Origin: Paenibacillus contaminans
GTDB taxonomy: Bacteria > Bacillota > Bacilli > Paenibacillales > NBRC-103111
Direction of reading: 5' to 3'
Assembly: GCF_003285015.1 (NCBI RefSeq)
Contig: NZ_QMFB01000004.1
Location: forward strand, 348,026-412,025
Length of the DNA: 64,000 nt
This document shows positions 8,925 to 17,334 of this stretch, piece after piece (the first letter of the stretch is position 1; each line of letters opens with the position of its first letter). Both the position numbers and the translations under genes were made by a program. The notes under the pieces were generated by a model. It did not search any database, was not told the DNA's origin, and saw only the letters and a list, made by a program, of their open reading frames with translations.

Positions 8925-9782
8925 CTACAGCTGGTCCCGCCAATTATGGGTTACGGTCCAGCCGAGAAGCTCTTTGGCTTTGGCATTGCTGTAAAATGCT
9001 TCATGTCCGGTAAAAATCGACCTGACATCGGTCACATCAGGGAAGAACTCTTCCCATAAAGCTTGAGACGTTCGGTCGCTGCACGTATCGTCAGCCGTTA
9101 TATTCAGCGCGGCGTATCCCAAACCGTCGCGTTCCAGCGCCAGCACGCACGCGGCAGCCGCATCCCGGCTATCCACGTAGCTCCATAACACCCTTCTCAG
9201 CTCCTCAGGCTTCTCCAGGCAGGATCGAAAATACCGATATGCCTCCTCGTCGCATAGCGTCGACAGCCTCAACGAGACGACCTGCATACCCGTTCTGCGG
9301 AAGAAGGATTCGCCCGTCAATTCGTTAACCGCCTTGGATGTTCCGTAGCAGTCATGGGGAATGAGCGGATGCCGCTCGTCCACGGGCAGGTATAACGGCG
9401 ATAGAGGCCGATGAGACCAAGGAAAGCCGTATGCGGATTCGCTGGAAGCGATCGCCGCCTTCCGGTATCCCCATCGGGCTGCGGCTTCGAGCACATGGTA
9501 CGTCGAGACGACGTTGTTCGCGTAAACGATGGGGGCCGAAGCCGATTTCGGGTCGGGAATCGCCGCCAGATGAAGGAGCGCATCTCCTCCTTCCATCGCT
9601 TGCTCGACTTCGCGGTAATCGTTCAGATCGACGATGAGCGTACGCGCGTTTCCGCCATGCTGCGAACCACCGGTTCCCGTCTGCCTGTCCAGAACGGTCA
9701 CCTCATAACCCTTCTCGAGCATACAAGCGACTACCTGTCGCCCGAACCGGCCGCTGCCGCCGGTAACCACGATTTTTTTCAT
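8925..9782 (-). CDS. NAD-dependent epimerase/dehydratase family protein (uronate-dehydrogenase-like?)
   Basis: Short-chain (extended SDR) oxidoreductase of 285 aa. The N-terminal nucleotide-binding motif is VTGGSGRFGR, followed by LLHLAAIPDP, ASSESAYGF and the catalytic YGTSK. The start at 9782 has GGAGG ten bases upstream and begins directly with the Rossmann strand; an upstream start at 9839 lacks such a site. Size and neighbours (a lactonase and two mannonate-dehydratase-like proteins) fit a uronate dehydrogenase acting on a sugar acid, but a sugar epimerase is equally possible. Confidence 0.8.
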   Translation of the reverse strand: MKKIVVTGGSGRFGRQVVACMLEKGYEVTVLDRQTGTGGSQHGGNARTLIVDLNDYREVEQAMEGGDALLHLAAIPDPKSASAPIVYANNVVSTYHVLEAAARWGYRKAAIASSESAYGFPWSHRPLSPLYLPVDERHPLIPHDCYGTSKAVNELTGESFFRRTGMQVVSLRLSTLCDEEAYRYFRSCLEKPEELRRVLWSYVDSRDAAAACVLALERDGLGYAALNITADDTCSDRTSQALWEEFFPDVTDVRSIFTGHEAFYSNAKAKELLGWTVTHNWRDQL

Positions 9783-9878
9783 GATGTCGGCCCCTCCATT
9801 GCCAGTAATGATTGATGATCGTTGTAAGTTCATCGGCATGTGTAGACTTTACGACGCTTTGCCGCGCGCAATCCGTCC

Positions 9879-10754
9879 TCAACCTCCGTAAGCGAATGTC
9901 GGGAGGCCTCTTACATTCGTTTTCAGCCGGAAAACGCCGCCGGCGTGAGGATACTCGGCAAGCTCCTCATCGCTTAATCCTCCCCTTGCCGTCGTAATGT
10001 ACAGCTCGTCGAGCGAAGCTCCGCCGAATGCGCAGGACGTCACGAAGCGGGCGGGGACCGGAATAACGTCCAGCAACTTGCCGGTATCCGGATTCAAGCG
10101 GGATACTTTGCAGCCGTCCCATTGCGCTATCCAGATCATCCCTTCCGCGTCGACGGCCATGCCGTCGGGCAACCCCTCTGCCTCCGGGAAAGAAACGCAT
10201 ACGCGGCCGCCGCTCAATTCGCCGGTATCCAAGCAGTAGTCGTAGCTCATCACTTCCCGCGCCGCCGAGTCGATATAATACATCCTTCCGTTATCCGGAC
10301 TCCACCCGATCCCGTTCGAGATGCTCACGCCCGAAATGACCGGAGCGACGTTCCCGTCCGGATCGAGCCGGTACAGCGTTCCCGCATGCCGCACGCCGTT
10401 CGCGCTCATCGTGCCGGCCCAAAATCTGCCCGCCGCATCGCATTTCCCGTCGTTGAACCGGTTGCCGGGCAAATGGCTTTCCGGGTCGGCCAGCTGCGTA
10501 AGGACTTCCAGCTTCTCGTCCATCGTGTAGAAACCGTGCTCAAGCGCGAGCGCGACGCCCCCCGAACGCCTAGGGACGACGGCTCCGGCCGCTTGATCGA
10601 ATGCGATCTCCCGGTCGGTTCCGGCTGCGGGATCGAATACGTGCAGCCTTCCTTTCGAAAGATCGACCCAATACAGCCGCTGCAGCGTACTGTCCCAGCT
10701 CGGCCCCTCGCCAAGCTCCGCTCTGGCGTTTATGACGAGCTCCAACTGATTCAT
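9879..10754 (-). CDS. SMP-30/gluconolactonase/LRE family lactonase
   Basis: Six-bladed propeller of the SMP-30 family, 291 aa, which opens sugar-acid lactones. Family signatures are the N-terminal metal glutamate in ELGEGPSWD, FNDGKCDAAGRFWAGTM, SNGIGWSPDNGRMYYID (metal Asn) and PDGMAVDAEGMIWIAQWDG (metal Asp). GGGGGAACGGG lies before the ATG. Placed next to an SDR that could make a lactone and two mannonate-dehydratase-like genes, it probably works on a uronic or aldonic lactone; the exact substrate is unknown. Confidence 0.88.
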   Translation of the reverse strand: MNQLELVINARAELGEGPSWDSTLQRLYWVDLSKGRLHVFDPAAGTDREIAFDQAAGAVVPRRSGGVALALEHGFYTMDEKLEVLTQLADPESHLPGNRFNDGKCDAAGRFWAGTMSANGVRHAGTLYRLDPDGNVAPVISGVSISNGIGWSPDNGRMYYIDSAAREVMSYDYCLDTGELSGGRVCVSFPEAEGLPDGMAVDAEGMIWIAQWDGCKVSRLNPDTGKLLDVIPVPARFVTSCAFGGASLDELYITTARGGLSDEELAEYPHAGGVFRLKTNVRGLPTFAYGG

Positions 10755-10927
10755 ACCCGTTCCCCCGTTTGTCTGGATTCAAAGCAACTTTAAGCGCTAG
10801 TATCTTGACAGCTTTTGATCCAAGGGTCGCTGCCCGGCCTGCCGTGAAAGAGCCCGCAATCAAACGGCGGATTCGTATACGGCACAGTTGCGCATGTACC
10901 TTGAATTTGATGCGGTCGAGATACTAG

Positions 10928-11974
10928 TCAACCAATCTTCTCAACCAAGTCAAGCGCGTCTATCATCCCTTGCAGGTATCCCGACTGATGAGCATGGCTC
11001 CGATGGCCCCATTCGTCGTCATAATCGGTCCATGGCACATGATCGTCGATCATGAAGCCGTTGAAGCCCGACTTTTTGAGCCTGAGCAGCATCTCGGCAG
11101 GGTTGAAGTTTCCGTCGCCAAGGAAGCATTCGTAGAAACTAGGCACCGTCCCGACGACATCACGGAAATGCACGTACAAAATTTTGCCCGCCGGACCGAA
11201 AGTATCGATCATACTCGCGACCGTTTCCGCCCCTCCCGCCATCGAGGAGCTTGTGCCCAAGCATAAATCGAGCCCCCAGGCTTCGCTGTCGGCTATGTCC
11301 ATCGCACGCTTGAGGTCGTCGATGCCGTAAAACAGCCTGGCGATGCCTCCGACCATCGGCACGGGCGGGTCGTCCGGATGTAGGGCCAGTTTCACGCCCG
11401 CCTCCTCTGCGACGGGAACGACCGCACGAATGAAATATTCGTAGTTGGACCACATTTCCTCATGCGTCACGGTTCGCTTCACATGCTCCCGCAAAAAAGC
11501 GCTATGCACAGGATCGCGCTTTATGACCAAGTTGCCGTCCCTTTGTGAAATGTCGACGCTCACAAGACCAAGATCGAAGCCCATCCCGCGAGCTCCTCCG
11601 CGCAGCGGCACCGAATATGACGTTCTCCATGTCCCGTCGGCCATGAAATGATGACCGAGAATCGGAATGCCGGCCTTGCCCATATTGCGTATGATCTGCT
11701 GGTAGTTGCGGATTTGCTCGTCCCGGCCGTCCAATCCGAGCATGACTTTATGCAAGAAATGAACCGGCACGTTTTCGATCGCTTCCAGCTTCAAACCGTA
11801 AGACTCGCAGCGGAGCCTAAGCGCAAGCAAATCCTCGTAAGACCAGCAACCCACTCCGGGCAGCGCGGGCGTATTTAATTGAATGGAATCGAAGCCGAGC
11901 TGCTTGGCGAACTTCGCCTTCTCATCCGTCAGCTCGCTGAATTGGCCGAGCGCGACGCGTAAGCCGGACCTCAT
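10928..11974 (-). CDS. Mannonate dehydratase-like TIM-barrel enzyme (UxuA family), paralogue 2
   Basis: 348-aa paralogue of the protein at 7861-8901, first gene of the catabolic operon. The start at 11974 is fixed by a perfect AAAGGAGG nine bases upstream; the open frame extends to 12163 but crosses the promoter. Shared stretches include LALHPDDPPVPMVGGIARLF, DSEAWGLDLCLGTSSSMAGG and YVHFRDVVGTVPSFYECFLG. Where paralogue 1 has two cysteines after the LCLG motif, this copy has TSS, so the two may differ in specificity. A promoter at 12049-12077 with a conserved operator lies upstream. Confidence 0.85.
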   Translation of the reverse strand: MRSGLRVALGQFSELTDEKAKFAKQLGFDSIQLNTPALPGVGCWSYEDLLALRLRCESYGLKLEAIENVPVHFLHKVMLGLDGRDEQIRNYQQIIRNMGKAGIPILGHHFMADGTWRTSYSVPLRGGARGMGFDLGLVSVDISQRDGNLVIKRDPVHSAFLREHVKRTVTHEEMWSNYEYFIRAVVPVAEEAGVKLALHPDDPPVPMVGGIARLFYGIDDLKRAMDIADSEAWGLDLCLGTSSSMAGGAETVASMIDTFGPAGKILYVHFRDVVGTVPSFYECFLGDGNFNPAEMLLRLKKSGFNGFMIDDHVPWTDYDDEWGHRSHAHQSGYLQGMIDALDLVEKIG

Positions 11975-12048
11975 GAAGGCTAACCTCCTTTGACCGTTAA
12001 TATGACCGGCTGCTGCATCGACCGGCGGCAGGCGGCCATTCATAGGGA

Positions 12049-12077
12049 AGTATAACAGCATACGGCAGCCGCCCGAA
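12049..12077 (-). promoter_or_regulatory. Promoter of the catabolic operon
   Basis: Minus strand -35 TTCGGG (poor), 17-base spacer, -10 TATACT. The poor -35 with an adjoining conserved box points to activator dependence. Confidence 0.55.
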
Positions 12078-12104
12078 TATACCGAAACCACGATTTGTTT
12101 CGTT
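12076..12104 (-). promoter_or_regulatory. Putative shared operator, copy 2
   Basis: A 29-bp box 24/29 identical to that at 5144-5172. On the minus strand it holds a perfect inverted repeat CGAAAC-N8-GTTTCG. Its position relative to -35 and -10 is the same as in copy 1. Confidence 0.6.
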
Positions 12105-12201
12105 TTTCGAAGAACCGTTACGCCTTTAGGAGCTGCTTGCGAGGCCGCCTTCCCCCTGATCAATCCGACTTCATTTTATAGGGACGCGCCGCATAAAAAC
12201 A

Positions 12202-12212
12202 GAAACCGTTTC
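12202..12212. promoter_or_regulatory. Small palindrome GAAAC-C-GTTTC
   Basis: Near-cre, LacI-family-like palindrome about 230 bases upstream of the catabolic gene start. Only a suggestion of an operator; it has three mismatches to the cre consensus. The surrounding 12110-12411 holds no convincing gene. Confidence 0.25.
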
Positions 12213-12411
12213 CGCCTAATCGCACGTTTTTTGCCATAACGCCTAAATCGTTTATTTTGGCCGAAATGGAATATCTTCCATGCAGCACCCCGATGTTATA
12301 CTTAAGGTCGTCCTCCTGAACGAATTTGGCTATTCCTCGCATCCTAGCAGTTCGATCCCGTCAATCATGTAGTGGAGAACGTGAAACCGATCGCGGATAA
12401 CGAACTGTTAT

Positions 12412-12576
12412 TAGGGCGTGTCTGAAAACCCACTCAGGTGCATCTTTCACCGCCTTTTCGCCCCCTGCTTCGTTCCGCTTGCTTGACGTACCCCCGGTAC
12501 GCCTTCACAAACGCGCCTTGCATGGAACGAAAATTCGGCAAAATCTGCTACCCTCGGAGTATTCAGTCACGCCCTA
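12412..12576. repeat. MITE-like element with imperfect terminal inverted repeats
   Basis: The left end TAGGGCGTGTCTGAAAAC is matched in inverted orientation by the right end GTATTCAGTCACGCCCTA. Inside is the palindrome CGTACCCCCGGTACG. It has no coding capacity. No target-site duplication is obvious. About 165 bp, the size and structure of a non-autonomous element. Confidence 0.55.
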
Positions 12577-12589
12577 GTCGTTCACGAAC

Positions 12590-12623
12590 AAAAATACCGG
12601 GATAAGCATGAGCTCATCCCGGT
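12590..12623 (-). terminator. Orphan terminator-like hairpin
   Basis: Minus strand ACCGGGAT pairs with ATCCCGGT, followed by TATTTTTG. No gene immediately upstream on this strand is recognised. Confidence 0.5.
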
Positions 12624-12796
12624 TGTATTCTATCATGATCCTGCCAATTCCATGCCGCTTTAGTATGTCAACCAAACCATATACCTACTGCCTCTTGTTC
12701 GCATTCGGTACTTTGTGTCACGTCTTTGACATTTCCCGGTTCTCCAGCCGGTATTCCTTCCCGCTTGCCCCTCCTCGTTCGTCGCTTCATGCGCTC

Positions 12797-12983
12797 CAGT
12801 CCGATTATGCCCACTTGGAATCGAGTTTGGCTTCCTTTCCCCGCCTGTAGTCCGAAAACGCCTGCTTGCAGCGGGGTTTTTGCTCGTCACGCCGGTGAAT
12901 CCGTTCTCCTAGCCGGCAAAATCGGACTACAGCGTAAGGCGAACCCCGATTCCTTGCTCCAAGTGGGCGATTTCGGACTACAG
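12797..12983. repeat. Palindromic array of TAGTCCGA units, copy 1
   Basis: Four copies of a roughly 25-bp unit like TAGTCCGAAAACGCCTGC, two facing right and two facing left. The outer pair shares CCGA, GCCCACTTGG and GGAATCG in inverted order. The same layout occurs at 51044-51237. The remaining 12624-13150 holds no gene that I can support. Confidence 0.6.
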
Positions 12984-13150
12984 TATTTCGAGGAGCCTTT
13001 ATGGCAGCGTAAGGACGTCCATGCCCCTCGGTCACAGGCATGCGATGAAAACTCGGCCCGGGTGATTCGTGCATGCTCATAAAAAACGTCTTTGCCATTC
13101 TTAAAGGAACAGCGTGTTTACCCCGACATCATATAAATTATTTATCCATG

Positions 13151-13183
13151 AAAAAAAGCCCTTCAGAATAACTCTGAAGGGCT
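13151..13183 (-). terminator. Terminator of tRNA-Leu
   Basis: Minus-strand stem AGCCCTTCAGA/TCTGAAGGGCT followed by seven T, 15 bases past the tRNA. Confidence 0.85.
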
Positions 13184-13197
13184 TGACTTATTAAGAT

Positions 13198-13284
13198 TGG
13201 TGCGGTCGAGAGGACTCGAACCTCCACGGCTGTTACCCCACTAGAACCTGAATCTAGCGCGTCTGCCAATTCCGCCACGACCGC
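13198..13284 (-). tRNA. tRNA-Leu (anticodon CAG)
   Basis: Class II tRNA with acceptor stem GCGGTCG/CGACCGC, discriminator A and an encoded CCA. The D-arm region reads GTGGCGGAATTGGCAGACGC. The anticodon stem CTAGA/TCTAG encloses the loop TTCAGGT, giving CAG, which reads CUG codons. A long variable arm (GGGGTAACAGCC) and T-arm GGTTCGAGTCC follow. Confidence 0.95.
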
Positions 13285-13514
13285 ATTTCGTTAACGTTTG
13301 CCGCGTCAACGAAACCCATCTTAGCACGACGTCTCAGGTAGAGTCAAGCTTTTCTGCAATTTTTTTTCGAATCTACCATCTCACTGCCAGAGGCAGCCTA
13401 TTCTTTCAAAATAATAGGTAGATACCGCTCCCGAATGCCAGATTATCCGCATATTATATGGAATGCTAGAATGCGACCGCTATCTCGGGTTTCACAAAGG
13501 AGAGTCTGCGTCCG

Positions 13515-14633
13515 ATGAATGTTTTGATTATCGCCCCCTGGCAAAACCCCGTTCCTCCTATCGTTGGAAGCTCGGTGGAGAACTGCATCTATCAAATCGC
13601 CAAAAAGCTTGCGCAAAAACACAGCGTAACCATTCTCAGCCGCAAAACGAAGCATTACCCGAGCCGCAGTCAAGAAGGGAATATGACGATCATCCGCGTT
13701 TCGGCATCGGGAGCAACTGGATATGTAAGAGCCGCTTTGAACCATGTCAAAGGCCGTCATTTCGACATGATCCAGATCGATAACCGCCCAAGCTACGCGC
13801 CTGCAGTGAGAGCTTTTTTTCCGCATGCGAGGATATCCGTCTTCCTTCACTCCCTGACGTTTGTCTCCAGTCCGATGACGTCCCGCGGGAAAGCGTCCCG
13901 GGATTTATCGCACGCCAATTTGATCGTCGGCAACAGCCGCTCGCTGCAGAGTAATCTCCGTTCCATGTTTCCGAAGCTCGCAGCCCGGGTCCGTTACGTC
14001 CATCTCGGCGCCAACCTGAAGCAATTTCAGCCGCCGTCCGCAGGACAAAGAGCGGCCGTTCGCCGAAAGTACGGCGTATCCGAACGATTCGCGATCGTTT
14101 TTGCCGGCAGGCTTATTCCGCGCAAGGGCATCCCGGTGCTCATCAAAGCGGCCAAAATCGCCAAAAAATCCGTACCTGCCGTAAAGCTTGTCATCGCCGG
14201 AGGGACGGAAAAGGCTTCGTACAAGCGGCATTTGAAGCAGTTGGCGGAAAAACACGGCGTATCGACCCGTTTCCTCGGTTACGTTTCACGCAGCAGGATG
14301 CATGAAGTATACCGTATGGGCGACTGCATGGTTTGTCCCTCGCAAAAGCATGAAGCGTTCGGACTCGTTATCGTCGAATCGATGGCATGCGGGGTGCCGA
14401 CGATCGGCTCGAAAATCGGGGGTATTCCGGAAATTATCCGTAACGGGGAGAACGGTCTGCTCGTTTCCGACTACCGGAACCCGCAAGCTTTTGCCCATGC
14501 GATCGTGAAGGTTTACAAGAACAAAACGCTCGCCCGCAAGTTATCCAGACAAGGCCGCCACGATGCGGTAAACAAATTCGGCTGGGGCGCCACGGCGAGC
14601 CGGCTGGAAGCGATCTACAGGAAAAACGGCTGA
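13515..14633 (+). CDS. Glycosyltransferase family 4 protein
   Basis: GT-B fold retaining glycosyltransferase of 372 aa. The N-terminal half begins MNVLIIAPWQNPVPPIVGSS. The C-terminal half carries VFAGRLIPRKGIPVLIKAAK and the E-x7-E nucleotide-sugar motif in EAFGLVIVESMACGVPTIG. No signal or membrane segment is seen. AAAGGAGAG lies upstream. It stands alone next to the tRNA with its own terminator. It resembles the GT4 proteins of Bacillales spore coats (CotSA-like), but the acceptor is unknown. Confidence 0.88.
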   Translation: MNVLIIAPWQNPVPPIVGSSVENCIYQIAKKLAQKHSVTILSRKTKHYPSRSQEGNMTIIRVSASGATGYVRAALNHVKGRHFDMIQIDNRPSYAPAVRAFFPHARISVFLHSLTFVSSPMTSRGKASRDLSHANLIVGNSRSLQSNLRSMFPKLAARVRYVHLGANLKQFQPPSAGQRAAVRRKYGVSERFAIVFAGRLIPRKGIPVLIKAAKIAKKSVPAVKLVIAGGTEKASYKRHLKQLAEKHGVSTRFLGYVSRSRMHEVYRMGDCMVCPSQKHEAFGLVIVESMACGVPTIGSKIGGIPEIIRNGENGLLVSDYRNPQAFAHAIVKVYKNKTLARKLSRQGRHDAVNKFGWGATASRLEAIYRKNG

Positions 14634-14649
14634 TAACAGCCGTTTTTTT
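14622..14649 (+). terminator. Terminator of the GT4 gene
   Basis: AAAACGGCTG/CAGCCGTTTTTTT hairpin; the stop codon TGA lies in the hairpin itself. Confidence 0.85.
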
Positions 14650-14675
14650 ACTTAGTAAATTATATATGCTACAAT
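14647..14675 (+). promoter_or_regulatory. Promoter of the ROK regulator gene
   Basis: -35 TTTACT, 17-base spacer, -10 TACAAT. The -10 overlaps an upstream ATG at 14674, which argues for translation from 14710. Confidence 0.6.
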
Positions 14676-14709
14676 GAAGCAAACCACGCACGGAAGGGAC
14701 GAAACGCAA

Positions 14710-15828
14710 ATGAACTTACATCCGTCGGAGATCGAGGTTTTGCAGGCGATCCGGCAAAGCGACGGGATATCGCGGAAGCTGCTGGCGGAGAAAACCGGAT
14801 TTTCGCAGGCGTCCATCACGAAGCTCACCAAATCGCTTATGGATCAGGGCTACATTATGGAAGGGGAAAAAATCGGGCGCGGTCTCGGCAGGAAAGAGGT
14901 TTTGCTTTATCCCCACCCGGACAAATTCGCTTTTCTCGGCATCGATATAGGCGGCTACCGGATCCGGTTCGCGCTATCCAACAACAGGCTCGATATTAAG
15001 CACCACGCCGAATTTTTAATTAGCGAGCTGCTGCAAGCGGATGATTTGTCGGCCGAGCTCCTGATTAGGGTCGAAGCTTTCCTGCAGGCTGCCGGTACGG
15101 AAGCGGTCGATGCGATCGGCATCGGCGTTACGGGCATTATCGACAAGACGCAGAGGAAAATCATGAACATTCCGAATGCCCGCGGATGGGACGATCTGCC
15201 TATCGCCGACCAGTTCGAAGAACGGTTCGGTTGCCCGGTTTATTTGGAAGAGAGCGGCAGAGCGATGGCTTACGCCGAGAAAGTGGCGGGCAAGGCCAAA
15301 ACCACCGACGATTTCATTACCGTTTACATCGCCTACGGAATCGCCGCAGGTATTTTTATTAACGGGAGACTGATGAGAGGCGTCAATAACGCGGCCGGCC
15401 TGCTCGGCCATATTACGGTCGACGAGAAAGCCGGCAGATGCAGCTGCGGAAATTACGGCTGTCTCGAAAACCTCGTTACGTACCCGATGCTCGCAAGCCG
15501 GTTCAAAAGCAGGAGCGGATCAACGCTTTCCTTTGCGGAAGCCTATCAAATGAACGACAAGGATGCGCTTGACGTTTGTTTGGAAGCGGGGGAAGCGATC
15601 GGCATCGCGATCAGCAATGTGATCAATTTATTCAATCCGGAAATTATTTATTTAGGCGGTCCTGTTTTCGAACGGTTTCCAATCGTATTCGAAGAAGTCA
15701 GGCGAACTGTTCTATTACGCGCAAACCGCTTCGCCACCTTGGGCATGCAGCTTGAAACGAACTCTTTCGGCGACCGCCAAGGCATCGTAGGCGCTCTTGC
15801 GCTGGCCAGCGCTTCATTTGTTTCCTGA
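14710..15828 (+). CDS. ROK-family transcriptional regulator (XylR/NagC type)
   Basis: 372-aa sugar-responsive repressor. Residues 1-60 form a winged helix-turn-helix (LLAEKTGFSQASITKLTKSL). Then comes a ROK domain with FLGIDIGGYRIRFAL, AIGIGVTGIID and the zinc motif CSCGNYGCLE. The start at 14710 has GGAAGG upstream; a start at 14674 would lie in the -10 box. It is followed by its own terminator, so it is a single-gene unit. Target genes and effector are unknown; the cassette just downstream and the glycan genes around are candidates. Confidence 0.9.
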   Translation: MNLHPSEIEVLQAIRQSDGISRKLLAEKTGFSQASITKLTKSLMDQGYIMEGEKIGRGLGRKEVLLYPHPDKFAFLGIDIGGYRIRFALSNNRLDIKHHAEFLISELLQADDLSAELLIRVEAFLQAAGTEAVDAIGIGVTGIIDKTQRKIMNIPNARGWDDLPIADQFEERFGCPVYLEESGRAMAYAEKVAGKAKTTDDFITVYIAYGIAAGIFINGRLMRGVNNAAGLLGHITVDEKAGRCSCGNYGCLENLVTYPMLASRFKSRSGSTLSFAEAYQMNDKDALDVCLEAGEAIGIAISNVINLFNPEIIYLGGPVFERFPIVFEEVRRTVLLRANRFATLGMQLETNSFGDRQGIVGALALASASFVS

Positions 15829-15835
15829 GATTCCG

Positions 15836-15862
15836 CCATCTTCGAAGAAGATGGTTTTTTTG
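15836..15862 (+). terminator. Terminator of the ROK gene
   Basis: CCATCTTC-GAA-GAAGATGG followed by seven T. Confidence 0.85.
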
Positions 15863-15901
15863 TTTTATCGGAAAGCATATCGTGGAAGCAGCTCTAAACC
15901 T

Positions 15902-15984
15902 CGGTAAACGCGCCAGTCCTAGGCTTATGCATACGAAGTCGCTTTCTTTGAAAGCGTTTAGGACGGCGAAGCCGTTTATCCTTG
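15902..15984 (+). repeat. 83-bp repeat, left copy
   Basis: Matches the inverted copy at 18598-18680 at 76 of 83 positions. Ends (CGGTAAACGCG and CGTTTATCC) and inner arms (GTCCT, AGGAC) make it partly self-complementary; the core is CTTTCTTTGAAAG. It lies directly upstream of the promoter of the ceramidase-like gene. Confidence 0.75.
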
Positions 15985-16019
15985 CGTCCAAAATAATCGT
16001 CCGACAGCCATAAAAAGCA

Positions 16020-16048
16020 TTTACAACTTCATTGCGTGCATATATAAT
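16020..16048 (+). promoter_or_regulatory. Strong sigma-A-type promoter of the two-gene cassette
   Basis: -35 TTTACA, 17-base spacer, -10 TATAAT, about 50 bases ahead of the ceramidase-like start. Confidence 0.7.
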
Positions 16049-16099
16049 TTACTTATTGAATTAATACATCACCTTAATTTATTTTGAAGGAAAGGAAAG

Positions 16100-17290
16100 A
16101 TGGTTATGGAGCAGGGCGTTTTAAAAGCCGCTTTTCGCAAAGTAAACATAACTCCCGAGGAAACGGCACCGCTGCAAGGGTATGACCCGGCATTATACAT
16201 TGCCGATCCCGCCAAAGATATTCTGGACGACTTGTATGCGCGAGTGCTCGTGCTCGACGACGGAAACGAGCGTCAAGTCTTGATAAGCGTAGATTGCGGT
16301 CTGTCGAACGAGCAGCCGTTCCATGCCGCGATGAAAGATCGAGCCGAGTATAGAGTTCTTTGCGAAGCCTTCCCTTCCGGCTCCCGGCGCTTATGGAGCG
16401 AAGCCGCAGAAACGCGCGAATCGAACGTATCCGTTCACGCCACGCACACGCACAGCGCTCCTGCTCATTTCGGCGGCAAATATGTCGCACGAATCGATCA
16501 GGCGGTTCGCGAAGCGGTCTCCGGACTGCAGCCCATCCGGGTCAAAGCGTGTTGCGGAGAGACGGCCGTTTCGGTGAACCGGCGCCCGCACCTTAGGCAC
16601 AACGACGCGTTACCGATCGATAAGACGCTAAGCGTAGCCGTTCTGGAGAGCCTGGACGGACAGCCGATCGGCGCGATCGTCAATTGCGCCGTTCATCCCA
16701 CCCTGCTGATCAATCCGTACAACCGGGTTTCCGCCGAATTTGTCGGGCTGGCCATGAGCGAATGGGAAAACAAGCTGGGCGGCGGTTTTACAGCGATGTT
16801 CCTGCAGGGCTTTTGCGGCGATGTCGGACCTTACGGCCACATGCGGGACGAGAAAGAAGATACGTATCCATGGGTGCGGCGGCTGGCGCTCCAGTTTTAC
16901 GCGGAGGCCGCAGAGCTGGCCGAGCGCGCAGTCCCTCTCGAAGCGGGGGTTGTAAAACGCGCGGTCAAAACGATAAGCCTTCCGGCCTACGACGGCTATT
17001 TAACCCCGTCGATCGAATCGGAAATAAGCGCGCTGCGGATCGGCGAAACGCTGATCTTCTCCGCCTCTCACGAGGTGTTCAGCGGGTATGCCGCTCTCTT
17101 GAGACCGCATTCACCTGCCGCCTATCCCATGTTCTGCGGCGTAGCGAACGGTTATGCCGGCTACCTGCCTACCCCCGAAGCCTTCCGTGACGGGCTCGGC
17201 GGCTATGAGCTCAATACCACGCCCTACTGCGAGGAAGCGGGGAAACGGTTCGTCGAAGAAGCGACCGCTCTTCTTCGGCAGCTGGATTAA
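16100..17290 (+). CDS. Neutral/alkaline ceramidase-like amidohydrolase
   Basis: 396-aa protein resembling the N-terminal catalytic domain of neutral/alkaline non-lysosomal ceramidases. Visible signatures are an N-terminal FRKVNITPEETAPLQGYD, the zinc-site motif VHATHTHSAPAHFGG, SVNRRPH, and IVNCAVHPTLL with a second His. QGFCGDVGPYG follows. It lacks a signal peptide and the C-terminal domain of secreted ceramidases (usually above 600 aa), so it is probably an intracellular amidase on another substrate. AAGGAAAGG lies upstream. It is followed after 44 bases by an aminotransferase gene, likely in one operon, and the pair is bracketed by inverted repeats. Confidence 0.8.
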   Translation: MVMEQGVLKAAFRKVNITPEETAPLQGYDPALYIADPAKDILDDLYARVLVLDDGNERQVLISVDCGLSNEQPFHAAMKDRAEYRVLCEAFPSGSRRLWSEAAETRESNVSVHATHTHSAPAHFGGKYVARIDQAVREAVSGLQPIRVKACCGETAVSVNRRPHLRHNDALPIDKTLSVAVLESLDGQPIGAIVNCAVHPTLLINPYNRVSAEFVGLAMSEWENKLGGGFTAMFLQGFCGDVGPYGHMRDEKEDTYPWVRRLALQFYAEAAELAERAVPLEAGVVKRAVKTISLPAYDGYLTPSIESEISALRIGETLIFSASHEVFSGYAALLRPHSPAAYPMFCGVANGYAGYLPTPEAFRDGLGGYELNTTPYCEEAGKRFVEEATALLRQLD

Positions 17291-17334
17291 ACACATGATT
17301 TTATCCTATTTTTTTTGAGAGAGGACGTATAAAC

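Noticed and set aside
12160..12342. 60-codon open frame on the minus strand ahead of the catabolic operon
   Set aside because: No ribosome site, runs into promoter and operator sequence, resembles no family.
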